Both the position numbers and the translations under genes were made by a program. The notes beneath the pieces were generated by a model, which saw only the letters and a program-made list of their open reading frames with translations, ran no database searches and had not been told where the DNA came from. Shown one piece after another: positions 14,001 to 26,265 of a stretch of DNA of 64,000 nt (within the stretch, counting starts at the first letter, position 1; each line of letters opens with the position of its first letter). Source of the DNA: Lingula anatina (taxonomy: Eukaryota; Brachiopoda; Lingulata; Lingulida; Lingulidae); NCBI RefSeq assembly GCF_001039355.2, contig NW_019775621.1, positions 41,003 to 105,002 on the forward strand. The letters run 5' to 3'.

Positions 14001-15611
14001 ATACTTACCAATGGTTAATGAATCAATTCAGACATTCAAAGTTAATGGATAGTTTGTTTTTTAACATTTTTTGTAATAATCTCTTAAAAGATTATTAAGG
14101 AGGGTAGCCATCTATGGAGGTTTACGTGGTTTCATGGCAAACACAGATTTATGGTCAATTGCAATATATGCTGTTTTGGTGTTAAAATTAAATTAGTTAT
14201 ATGGTATTTACACTGTACTTATTGCAGAACTTTCAATCTCAAATTAGGAGGTGTCATCTCTTTAGCTGAATTCTGGCTGGTGTAAAAATTACACATGGTG
14301 ACTGAGGAATCATTTTATTACAGATACATATATATTACTCAAATCTAATTAAATAAATAAATTCGATTTTTTTGTTATATATAAACATTATGTACAATAG
14401 CACATTATTCTGTAATTTACTTTTTTGGTTTTTATCCTTATACTGCACATTCTTTTGTTTCTTTTTGTTCATTTGGACACTCACCTATTAACTGATTGAT
14501 TTACTTAGTTTAATTACCAAAAATAAAATTACTTAAAGACCTCTTTTCATTTCAGGGGGACTCAATATGACTTGGAAGTAGACCAAGAGCCACAAGATGC
14601 ATTTCACTGAATAACAAGCAATTGAGTAAAAGAGCCAATTTCTTTTTCAAATATCTTATAGATACCCCCCCCTCCCTCCACTGGTCATCAAGGGGGTATT
14701 TTACGATGACGAGCATAAATGTGAACTAGGAGAGAGTGTCCAATAATCCCCCTGTGGTGGACTAATATCCAACTCAGACCTACTGTATATACTACACAGG
14801 AGCGGATCCAGAAATGTTTTCTGACACTCTTCCAAATTACCTTTGTTAATATGTACATCCTCCATTTTTGACCGTCTTCTGACAGAAGAAAATTAGATAC
14901 CCATTAATGTAAACTTGAAATCTGACCGTCTTTTGGAAGACCCAAAAGATGGCCTTAATCCGCCCCTGCTACATGTATATCATGTCAGATGTCCAGAACA
15001 AAAGACACAAATTTGCGTAGCTGGCATTCGTCCATGCAGTGATATGAGCTAAACAACCCCTGGGTCTTTTATTCTTGATATATCTGTCATGGTAGAAATA
15101 TAGCTATAAGCGTCCAGGTACTTACAGAGATGGTTCCATTGTCCATCCCAATAAACAATCTCCTGGTTTCAGCATTATAGTCCAGAGCGGAGGCCTCGGC
15201 TGGCATGCTATGACATATGCTGGGCCAGTACTGTCCAGTGTCCCTCTTCAACCACACCCGCACTGTCCTGAAGTGGACATCAGTAATACTGCTTCTAGTC
15301 ATATCAATAGTACTGTCATATTAAAGCTGCATATATGCAAGAATAGACTCTCTGTAATGCATATAAATCACAACTACTAGTTTTCAAAACCACTCAAGTA
15401 AGTCCACATGCCACATATAAAAAATACATGTTTATAAGCAACTAAAGATGCATTCAAAGTCAATTTTTTTTGCTACAAAAGCCAGCAAATTGCCACCATA
15501 TACAGTATTTTCAAACAGTATAATTCAGAGAAATACCAAAAGACATATGCAATATTACAAAAAATTATATTTAAACAGATTTTCTGTTTGCTTTCTGTGC
15601 TGTACTACATG

Positions 15612-15685
<74 letters not shown>

Positions 15686-16968
15686 GATAAGTTGTAGGTC
15701 AAATATGGGATCAAAATTTGAATAAGGTGCAGTTTTAAGCTCTTTTATAAAGTGATTAATTCAGCTTATCCCCTGACATATTGACTTCATTTGAGACGTA
15801 TAAGAAACTAGTAGAAGTACTAGTTATATGCATTACTGAGAATTCACACTCCACCAAATCCTGGCTAAATAGTACCTTTAAAGATGGCAAATCTCTAAGT
15901 ATGAGTAAAATGTTGAAATAAGTAGTACATAAGATAAACTTTAACATTTTAAGTACAACTGTATGTATTAATTAAATAAAGAATAATTAGTGATGTGTAC
16001 TAGCACATGTAACAAGCTAGCTGTTATCTCAACAGATGAGTCATCAGCTGTATTCATAACAAGAGCAACAAAAGAAGAGGCAATTATCAAGACTGAGTCA
16101 CGATCTTATGATCATCACAGAAAATACTGGGCACATGTAGACAGTAAAACATACAGCATGTCAGGAGAATGGAGGGAGGGGGGATGACAAGTATAGCCTG
16201 TATGTACATTGTAGTAGATTTTTTTTCTTTTCCAACATTGTTCAAAATTAGAAATAACACTGTTTGATATCATTTTTTAATAATACAAAATACTCAGCCA
16301 GAACTCATGGCACTAAAAATGAATGAAGTGTCACAATGTTAACATTGTACAACACAAAGTTCAAAGGGCATTAATTAATCCACTGATAACATCTGAACAT
16401 CTGCATCATTCAAACACCAAAACATTTCATTTAATGGTGTGGTGGTTATCAACCCTCTAATACACAGAAAAGTTCTGAGGTGATGTGATTGTGTGCAGAA
16501 GGGGGTGGGTAACCACCTGAGGGTAACATACTGGTACTCCAACTTATAAGGAAAATGCAAAAATCAACAATAAATAAATAAATAATTCTGAGTTTAAATG
16601 GATGTGTCATCTAATGGCAGAAAAAATTACAGCCAGTGGGCATGGAACGGTCCCCGATGCTACTCAGTACCGGACCAAAGGAGGCAGTCACAGAGGGCAG
16701 TCCACAGGCTCCCAGCACTCAACAGTCAACTCAAAATCTCTGCACAGTCATACTGACAGATACACCGAGACAGCGATCCCCAATGCAACGCCTACAAAAG
16801 CTCCAACCGCTTTACTTACTTATCGTCACTCACGCTAATGACACCGTCTTCTCGCGGAATTATCACAGCCATATTTATAGCATCTGAAATGCCCTCTAAC
16901 TTGTTTATTAGCTGAGGTTTTCGGACATTTCCTTGCGGAGGAACTGGAGACTTGATTTCCGCCGCCAT
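8013..16968 (-). CDS. WDFY2: WDFY2, WD repeat and FYVE domain protein (11 exons)
   Basis: Exons on the - strand, in order: 16968-16820, 15267-15126, 13874-13820, 13307-13157, 12930-12818, 12544-12418, 11605-11500, 11087-10986, 9219-9089, 8738-8630, 8042-8013. Every junction is GT-AG and phases agree, giving 1215 nt and 404 residues; I recall 400 for human WDFY2. Landmarks match: [28 protein letters not shown], and the FYVE finger in exons 8-9 (about 285-357) with WIESD, CQKC, the PI3P-binding RQHHCRKCG and VRLCDAC. A last WD segment ends in LWDVSSVLH. The short 11th exon supplies LWD and the stop. WDFY2 family proteins bind PI3P on early endosomes and scaffold kinases such as Akt. Exon 8 uses the donor at 10985/10984; an earlier GT would break the frame. 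Confidence 0.96.
9869..10861. mobile_element. Non-autonomous TIR DNA transposon in WDFY2 intron 8
   Basis: The ends are inverted repeats of about 35-40 bp: AGGCCACACTTTTTT at 9869 and its complement ending at 10861, each followed inward by GACATCCTG. Inside are two diverged copies of a roughly 190-bp unit (about 10390-10540 and 10570-10720), both with a CTTTAATATT(C/T)TGAGAGCA core. A GC-richer block at 10177-10400 is open on the - strand (tail of a 131-codon frame at 10177-10572). I do not recognise that protein and see no transposase, so the element is probably non-autonomous. Confidence 0.75.
14799..14970. mobile_element. Short interspersed element, family Y copy 1
   Basis: An AGCGGATCCAG-type left end and a CCTTAATCCGCCCCTG right end flank a segment with GACCGTCTTCTGACAGAAGA and GAAGACCCAAAAGATGG. 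The same sequence occurs inverted at 41657-41824, so this is a dispersed MITE-like family. It lies in WDFY2 intron 2. Confidence 0.7.
15613..15681. repeat. (TA)n microsatellite
   Basis: About 69 bp of uninterrupted TA dinucleotide in WDFY2 intron 1. Confidence 0.97.
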
Positions 16969-16985
16969 CTTGAACCGTCACGTGA
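16961..16985 (-). promoter_or_regulatory. YY1-like site at WDFY2 start codon plus E-box
   Basis: On the - strand the start codon lies in CAAGATGGCGGC, which fits the YY1 consensus often found at metazoan gene starts. About 11 bp upstream is the palindrome TCACGTGA (16978-16985), an E-box of the USF/MITF/TFEB type. Both are motif matches only; occupancy is inferred. Confidence 0.5.
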
Positions 16986-17019
16986 TTTCATCCCCACTGT
17001 AGCAATTCACGCATCTTCT

Positions 17020-17104
17020 CCATAACATTCTTACGGTAACTGTAGATAACGAGTGCAACTGCCAGTTGCACTCGTTATCAACAGTTGCCCTAAGAATGTT
17101 ATGG
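17020..17104. repeat. Near-perfect 43-bp inverted repeat (hairpin) upstream of WDFY2
   Basis: The left arm runs CCATAACATTCTTA...GATAACGAGTGCAACTG and the right arm is its complement with a few mismatches, centred near 17062 with essentially no loop. It begins 52 bp upstream of the WDFY2 start codon. It may be a fold-back element or a structured promoter/5' UTR feature. Confidence 0.85.
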
Positions 17105-19659
17105 ATATCGGTAGGTCTACACAGTAGACGACTTTTTAATTTTTTTGTTTAAATATACATCATCAATTTTATCAACTTTCTTTGCAGTTTGCCTGGCATT
17201 CAACTTCAAATTCGCATAATCACCAAGCTAGGGCCTAGAATCTGTAGACTGGGGCTAGTTGGACCCCGGGGTAGGCCTAAGTTCGCCCCTCGTCAATTTA
17301 TGAAAATGTAACTACATGTAGGCCCAAGAGGTAAAAAAAATGATCTCATAACCATGGAAAGTGACTGTACCCATCAATGCCAAGAAAACGTCAGTCCCAA
17401 AATAGTTAGCCTAAAGTCAAGCGGTGAACCCAAATGAAGAATTTCTGCATCCAAAAGTAATTTTGCTAAAAAGATTTTAAAATCTATTTTCATAGGCTTG
17501 TGGTCGAATAAGATGTATTCGTTGTTTGAATTGGTCATATGAAAGACGCACACCAGGCCCCGTAGCTCGAAAGCATCGCGCATTGCGACCGAGCGCAAGC
17601 GTCTCGATTCCATAACTCGCCCGTACTCGCCCCATACAATACACTGTAGCCTCTAATATCGCCATTAGCAATACGCGATGCTTTCGAGTAACGGCTCCCA
17701 GGAGACCAAAACAACATATGTGATACATGAATTTGATGTTAGAACAAAGTCAAGGGTTTGTTAAATTAATAGGCTACCAGTTGAAGGCTGCGTTTATGAG
17801 GTATTTGTAAAACAAAAGTTTATTATTCGTTATCATTTATTGAAAACCTATTATATGCCACTATAAGATTATTCTAAATAAAAAAAAACAAGTTTGATTC
17901 ATAGATATTTGCCATGGGCTGTTGTTACGTTTTTTTCAACACATTCAAAATAATGAAGTAACGCATAAAAACCTCGATATATCTGATTCATTTGGACTAC
18001 TAATTTATCAAAGGCTCTAAAAATCAATCTTATACACGTGAAATTTTAAAATGTGTAAAAGTTTATTTCAAGGCGTTCATATGGAATACTTACTGTATAG
18101 TGTGCAAACTTACTCGGACGCTTATGCCAATTAGCCCCGCCACGACCGTAAACCTTTTAAAGGCGTTTTGGGGGCCCTCTCTAGTAACAGAGGTATAGAG
18201 ACTGGTAAATTTCAGTCGTGACAATATAGATAAGAGATTGAATTTCTAACTCAAAAACAGGTTTATGAAGGTTTTTTACTCAACTTTTTAGGATAGGTAG
18301 GGGAACCGGGAGTAGTTGGACCCCTCGTCAATCTATGAAAAAGTACATACGAGATTAAAAATATATGATCACGTAATCTTGTAACGTGACCGTATCCTAC
18401 AAGGCCAATGGAGCGTTAGTGGTAAAAAATTACTTCAGTCCCGAGTCCAAATAAAACGTTTTCTGCATCTGAAACTAACTTCGTTTATCTTCATAGCCTC
18501 CTGATAGCGTAAAGGATGCGTAAATTAAATTTATTTTTATTATTAATAATATTTTTATTGTTGTTGTTGTTGTTGTTGCCATCTTGGTTTATTGACTATA
18601 TACGGGACAAATACCAACTTAAAATGTGATTATTTGCCATAGTTTATGACATCACCAAACCGTCCTCTCTACTTCTCTCCGTCAATTTCAAGAAGAACAA
18701 AATGAAAAGGTACGATGGAAAATAGTTTTGGACTTCTGATCATTATTGATACTTAATAAGTTTAGACTATTTCCGGAAAATGTGCAAAAGAAATTAAACA
18801 GATAGCAAAGATTTCACAATATTTTGTGAAAGTTAAAAGTAAAATTACAAAAATACATGTACATATATAGTAAAAGCTTCCCTAGCCAGATTTGCCGTTT
18901 TTGCTCACAAGCTCCGAGTAAAATCGTGATAGAAACCGGATGTGTAGAGAGTGACAAAGCGCAAGAACACGATCAAGTAACAAAGTACCCCCCTCTCTTT
19001 TTCTTCTTCTTCTTTCCTCTCTCTCTCTCATTTAGAGAGAAAGGCTCTGACACTCGGTGTGGGTAAATGGTTCCTGCTTCAGGTTGAGCCTAGTCTACAA
19101 GTAACCACTATCAAAGTCAATAATTTTATCAAGGAAATTTCTTTAATTTTAATATGAATAAAAAATTATATTTTAAAAAACGTATTATTTCCCATGTTTA
19201 GTATAAGAGAAACAATAGCGATTTAATTGGCCTTTTATGGGGGTTTCATTCATTGTGTTCAAATGTTGTCAAACAAATCATACATGAAAGTTTTTTTATT
19301 TCTTTTTATTGCTCTCGAGACCTTTCCCTCTAAATGGTTTTTTGTTCATCAAACGTTATAGAATTTGAAATAATTTTTCCAGGAACATTATCGATTGAAG
19401 TGCCAATTGTTTGTTTGTTATTGTGTGTTCATGGTTTGTGGCATTATGTGCGTGTGTGTAGGCGTGCACGTGCTATGCATGTTTGCCGGCATCTGTTTGA
19501 GTGATGAGTGAAAATAAAGTTCTAAAAAGAACGTCTGCCACAGACCGTGTGGAACCCTCCTAGTCATCAATGCGGTGATACCTGGCTCATCGTCTCGAGA
19601 AGTTGCATTTGCTGGAAAGTAAGATTATTGATTGATTAGCATGTGTGTGTGTGGGGGGG
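17105..19659. other. Intergenic region with dispersed repeats
   Basis: No gene is supported. Two direct copies of one repeat are seen at about 17248-17500 and 18300-18500, sharing GTTGGACCCC, CCCCTCGTCAAT and TTTCTGCATC. A 21-bp inverted repeat (17566-17586 and 17668-17688, 20 of 21 matching) flanks a GC-rich patch. A (GTT)n stretch is near 18560, and a (GT)n/poly-G stretch at 19641-19663 precedes the duplicated segment. Confidence 0.6.
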
Positions 19660-19768
19660 GGGGTGTTTTGGGCGAGCGAGCGCGTGTGTACATGTACGTA
19701 AGTTCTCGTGTATTAAATTCCTTTTAAACTTAAATCAAATTACTGTTAGGCGGGTTGTGCGACTGAGC

Positions 19769-22700
19769 CTAGTTATCTCCACAGAAAGTTGCGTAGCAGG
19801 CAGGCGCTTGTGGCAAGTAATACAAGAAGTGTGAGCCACAGTTGAGAACCTTCACTGTTAGGGTGTCGACGCAGCAATCTGGCTCCGAGCTGACACAGAC
19901 TTGCCTGTCCACCGAGCCGTCGGCCTCAGCTGGTTCAGGGTCGCTGAGCCACATGTTGGCGTAGGAGCCGCAATGGAAAGGTTGTACACACTGCAACGAA
20001 AGATGCTTTAAGTAATGAAACAACTTTAAATAATTAAACAATGTCAGATTGTTTTTGAAACGTAAAAATTTAATTTTCCATTTCTCCAAATTATACTGGT
20101 GTTTATTCATATTTATTCCGTGTTCAGGAGTGGTCTCTGATTACAGTATATCGTCATGCGCACGGACGGACCACGGGTCGTCTTTTCTGAATTGTTGTAA
20201 TTAATTCACCACACCGCAATACGAACGCTTTCATAGATGAAAGTTTGAGCTACAATTGCCAGGTATATGCCAGCATCAAACATTAAAGTGGAGCCTGCTG
20301 GTAGCTTAATTTTACACAAACACATACAGACACAAAAAGCGACCAACCCAAAAATGCGGGCGAGCTCATCGTTTGTATTCTGCCTGTGGTAATCAGCACA
20401 GCGTCAGCACTATCATCTAACGTTGCAATTCAAACGCTCTAGTCAAGTATTTGAAATAAACCAGACTTAATATGATTTGATCTCTCTCTCTCTCTCTCTC
20501 TCTCACTCTCTCTCTCTCTCTCTCTGTGCACGCGTTGCGCGAGCGCTGACCCAAGTTGTATGAACTGACAGGGTTATACGTTGTAAGTTATACCAGAAGC
20601 TTATTATTTGTAGTAGAAATTAAGGAATTGTTGCATGATAAATAGCATGCTATAATTTGATACTCAATAAACTTTTAAAACTTTTTATTATTAGTATATA
20701 TCGCTCGGCTAAAAAACATTTATTTCAAAGTTTAAAAACTTCATCAGTTTTGTAGATATTGCAAATGGAATTAGGGATGAATCAGGAAAATGATGTTTTT
20801 AATAAATGCTGAAAATTTCATGGCTTTACCTTTTTAGTTTTGTCCACCGAAAAGATTAAAATCTTTAGTCAAAATTGACATCACCGAAACATGTAACAGG
20901 ATAGAACATTTTCCAAAAATGTCGTCAAAATGTTTCTAGCAGGTTTGAGTAGTCCTATGAATTGACTATATAATGATTCATATCATGGAGAGGAATAGGA
21001 ATTTAATAAACTGCATTTGTCAGCAATATATTATAAAATCACCAAATCAGAGCTTTCCTGTATCTTCACGAGGTCGACAGATTTATTTAAAAGAGAAAAA
21101 ATTACCCGAAGTTATCGACTTGAACACAATAAAAGACATGTAGCTAGTGATACATGTATGATATTTGTGGTTTTCTCCTCTCATTCTAAACTAAATCAGT
21201 GATATATGTACGTGTTGTACAATATTATTTTATTACTGAAACTGTATCCCCTGCACAGTATCAGAATTTCTGTATAAATTTCCACACCAGTAAAGGGACA
21301 ACAGTTAGGAGATGTTGCCATAAAGAGCATATGTTTTAGTTCAAGAACAGGTCCAGTTTTAAGCATCATCAAAGTTTTGTTTGAGAGAGAAACAACCTTT
21401 GATATACTATTTATTCACTCAATTTCTGTATCATTATTTGGCACTTTGTATCACCCTTCTATTCCTTTCATCTGTCTTCATCATAAACTTAAAAGTATAC
21501 AATAACATTAATTTATACCTGTCCTTTTCTAGCCCGCGCCCCATTAAGGTCAACACATCCCTCTCGTGATCCGCTAGCAAAAAGAAAGATAACTAACCTC
21601 ATTTGCTAATTTTGTTCCGGCGTCACCGGTGAATCGATACCAGCCTTCCGTCCATCCGTCAGCATTGCTGTATTGGTTATCAGGCTCTCTGTCGCAGTGG
21701 TGTGTGTCGCTCCAGGTCACAGTGAACCCTCTGTTCCTCCAGGCTTGGTTTAGTTCCATAGGTTGGATTGTATCGCATGTGTCTAGAGCAAGTTTTAATC
21801 ACTCATTAGATGATCAATTTATAAACCAATAAAGAAAACGATGAACACTAACATAATGTTATGTATTAATCCAAAATCTAGTGGTATATTATAAGAATTT
21901 GGCATGAAGTAAGAACTAAATTTCTTATAAAATGATATTACGTGTAAACAAAAACAACTTCATGTAGTATGAGAAACCAAGGACACATTTAAAGTCCACG
22001 CCCGGAGTCAAACGAAGAATGTTATACAGACGACTCATAGATCCCTAGAGACGTTGTATACCCGCAACAGCAGAATTGGACACCCATATCTCCTCGGCGG
22101 CGTTGAAGCTTACCCTCTACCAAGGGCTGATTTTTCACTAGATATTCACAGATTTGTCTCTAGATAAGTGCTGGAACTTTTCTGTACTTTTCGCGTCAGA
22201 GAAAAAAGTCCAAATTTTAAAAATGCGGCACCGGTAGAGAGTAGTTGAAGCCTCTGATACACCCAGCTCGTTAGACCACCCTATCCTTTATTATTATTAT
22301 TATTATTATTATTGTTATTAGGATTCCCCATAGGGGAATACTATTGTTTTTGGTATTCTTCTTCTTATTATTATTATTATTATTTTTCGTCCAAAAATTT
22401 CATTCTAAAATTCTGAAAAAATTCATACTGATAGCCTATGAAAAGTTATTCCGGTCCACCCAATTTTTTTGACCTTGACCTAATTTTCAAGGTCACAGAG
22501 CCTTTTAAAGTGAAATTTTTGCAAATTTCAAAATGCAATATCTCCTAGAATTTTCAACATTTTGACGAATCCTTTCACAGGTTAGATCACACAATAATTC
22601 TATATCAAGTGACCTAATTTTAGGAAAGTAGGTCAGGTCAAGGTCAACCTATTGCAAAATATGCTCCAGGAGGTTGACACTCGGCAGGTGGTAAACCAGA

Positions 22701-24184
22701 TGTCACAGAGCCACAAGGATGATGTAAAAAGTTGCCCTAGATATCTATCCAGTGCAGTATTTAATAATATTGACAATTGACAGATTAGTTTTTTAATATA
22801 GATTTTTAAATATTAATAATTTCACAGAAATAGTGACTTTGTCAATTTCTCCATGAAATATTGATTTTTTGTGATAACATGCTATAGTAAACTACCCCAA
22901 ACATATACCCAACACCCCCAAATCAAATGTCAAATTTGACCTTGACCCTCATTTTCAAGGTCATTCGGCTATTTCATGGAGAAATATTGAAGTGGCCTAG
23001 AAGTGATGTTTTGTTCCCCCCCCCCCCCAATTCGCACATGCTCTTTCAGAATATGGGGTCAAATTTAACCCATGACCTTCACATGACCTTGTAAGAGCGT
23101 TTCCACACCTATTTTGCAGGGGAATCTTCCGCCACTGGCTTAAGCCAGTTGCAGTCTAGTTATTATTATTATTATTATTCAATCACTTCATTCATCATAT
23201 CATACTCAATCACATCCATCATATTGCTGTTTAGTAATAAACCTCACTCTTGATATTGGCATTGCTCGCGGTAGCATTTAGGCCTACTTTGACCGGGCCA
23301 AACTTTCCGAGAGCAAAACATTATGTACCACGGTATCAAAATTTTCTAAATCAAGCTAGGACGTGGGAAAGGAGCTAAAATGATAAACAAGGACAGCTTA
23401 TACCATGAGATAATGTGCTTTACAAAATATATATATATATATATGAAATAGTTTACCTCAAAAAATGTAATGTCTGTCGAATGTAGAATGCCCTTTTCAG
23501 AGGTAACCAATCTTAATGTGAGCTATTGATTGAAGAAAAAATTACTTTATCGTTATAAACATAACACATGCAGGTGATGAAATTCTTCTCTGGTTGGTTA
23601 CAACATCATTTGACATATGAAAAGGGCTCACAGAGCCTGAGCGAAAATTACTGCTGGTATTGTTTAAAACTTTAGTGCATTATAGGTCTTTGATAAATTC
23701 ATTTCAAGCCCATTCAATTATGATACAAATACATACACATTTGTAAATCGTAGGACTTCGCGTGTACGACTCCGCGTGCGTGCACGCTGGTGATATGCAC
23801 ATATGTTTGTGAGGAATAGGTCGGTCGAGAGGGAGGTTGAAAGTGATTTTATTTGAGTTATCAGGGGCGGATTCAGGATTATTTGAAGGGGAGGTCCGGA
23901 ACGACAGGCCTCGGATGCGAAGCGGACCATCGCCCCCTTGGCATGGGGTTCGGGGCCTGCTCAAGAGCCCTGAAAAATTTTTGGTGCTTTGGAGGGCAAA
24001 CGGTGCCCTTTGGTACGGTTTAGAACTATGAAACAGCTAATCAAAATTCTAATTTTAAGAGGGGTTATTGGTGTGATATATTTTTCAGAAACAGAAGGGA
24101 GGGGGGTCAGGACCCCCTGACCGCCCCTCTAAATCCGCCACTGGTTATATTCATTGCTGACAGCAATCCACTTCTAATTTTTGT

Positions 24185-24274
<90 letters not shown>

Positions 24275-26224
24275 TTGTAATTGAGTGCTGTTACAAGGCA
24301 AAGTGAAATCGTTTGTTTCAAATAGATAATACATAAAAGCAGGGTGTTTTTTATTTCTTTTCATTTGATAGTTTCATACTTTATACGGAACTCATTCCTA
24401 TTCACCATATTCACCAATTTTCTTTCTTTAATTATNGGGGTGTTTTGGGCGAGCGAGCGCGTGTGTACATGTACGTAAGTTCTCGTGTATTAAATTCCTT
24501 TTAAACTTAAATCAAATTATTGTTAGGCGGGTTGTGCGACTGAGCCTAGTTATCTCCACAGAAAGTTGCGTAGCAGGCAGGCGCTTGTGGCAAGTAATAC
24601 AAGAAGTGTGAGCCACAGTTGAGAACCTTCACTGTTAGGGTGTCGACGCAGCAATCTGGCTCCGAGCTGACACAGACTTGCCTGTCCACCGAGCCGTCGG
24701 CCTCAGCTGGTTCAGGGTCGCTTAGCCACATGTTGGCGTAGGAGCCGTATACGTTGTAAGTTATACCAGAAGCTTATTATTTGTAGTAGAAATTAAGGAA
24801 TTGTTGCATGATAAATAGCATGCTATAATTTGATACTCAATAAACTTTTAAAATTTTTTATTATTAATATATATCGCTCGGCTAAAAAACATTTATTTCA
24901 AAGTTTAAAAACTTCATCAGTTTTGAAGATATTGCAAATGGAATTAGGGATGAATCAGGAAAATGATGTTTTTAATAAATGCTGAAAATTTCATGGCTTT
25001 ACCTTTTTAGTTTTGTCCACCGAAAAGATTAAAATCTTTAGTCAAAATTGACATCACCGAAACATGTAACAGGATGGAACATTTTCCTAAAATGTCGTCA
25101 AAATGTTTCCAGCAGGTTTGAGTAGTCCTATGAATTGACTATATAATGATTCATATCATGGAGAGGAATAGGAATTTAATAAACTGCATTTGTCAGCAAT
25201 ATATTATAAAATCACCAAATCAGAGCTTTCCTGTATCTTCACGAGGTCGACAGATTTATTTAAAAGAGAAAAAATTACCCGAAGTTATCGACTTGAACAC
25301 AATAAAAGACATGTAGCTAGTGATACATGTATGATATTTGTGGTTTTGTCCTCTTATTCTAAACTAAATCAGTGATATATGTACGTGTTGTACAATATTA
25401 TTTTATTACTGAAACTGTATCCCCTGCACAATATCAGAATTTCTGTATTAATTTCCACACCAGTAAAGGGACAACAGTTAGGAGATGTTGCCATAAAGAG
25501 CATATGTTTTAGTTCAAGAAGAAAGATTACTAACCTCATTTGCTAATTTTGTTCCGGCGTCACCGGTGAATCGATACCAGCCTTCCGTCCATCCGTCAGC
25601 ATTTGCTGTATTGGTTATCAGGCTCTCTGTCGCAGTGGTGTGTGTCGCTCCAGGTCACAGTAAACCCTCTGTTCCTCCAGGCTTGGTTAAGTTCCATAGG
25701 TTGGATTGTATCGCATGTGTCTAGAGCAAGTTTTAATCATTCATTAGATGATCAATTTATAAACCAATAAAGAAAACGATGAACACTAACATAATGTTAT
25801 GTATTAATCCAAAATCTAGTGGTATATTATAAGAATTTGGCATGAAGTAAGAACTAAATTGCTTATAAAATGATATTACGTGTAAACAAAAACAACTTCA
25901 TGTAGTATGAGAAACCAAGGACACATTTAAAGTCCACGCCCGGAGTCAAACGAAGAATGTTATACAGACGACTCATAGATCCCTAGTGACGTTGTGTACC
26001 AGAAACAGCAGAATTGGACACCCATATCTCCTCGGCGGCGTTGAAGCTTACCCTCTACCAAGGGCTGATTTTTCACTAGATATTCACGGATTTGTCTCTA
26101 GATAAGTGCTGGAACTTTTCTGTACTTTTCGCGTCAGAGAAAAAAGTCCAAATTTTAAAAATGCGGCACCGGTAGAGAGTAGTTGAAGCCTCTGATACAC
26201 CCAGCTCGTTAGACCACTCTATCC

Positions 26225-26265
<41 letters not shown>

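Larger units (their letters stand above)
19660..24435. repeat. Duplicated segment, copy A
   Basis: This 4.8-kb stretch is nearly identical to 24437-27414. It carries intact exons 2 and 3 of the D8C gene. Relative to copy B it has 604 bp more at 19971-20574, about 236 bp more at 21348-21583, an interspersed element near 22315-23190, and a long (AT)n at 24200-24272. It stops at the N at 24436, after the bases TTTCTTTAATTAT, which are the same bases that end copy B at 27414. Confidence 0.95.

Noticed and set aside
16602..16887. Two overlapping + strand open frames of about 80 codons
   Set aside because: They overlap the antisense of WDFY2 exon 1 and its flank and lack any motif; they are shadows of the coding exon and GC-richer promoter.
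23704..24031. Overlapping open frames on both strands around the GGGGCGGATT element
   Set aside because: They follow the MITE, occur identically in both copies of the duplicated segment and resemble no protein.
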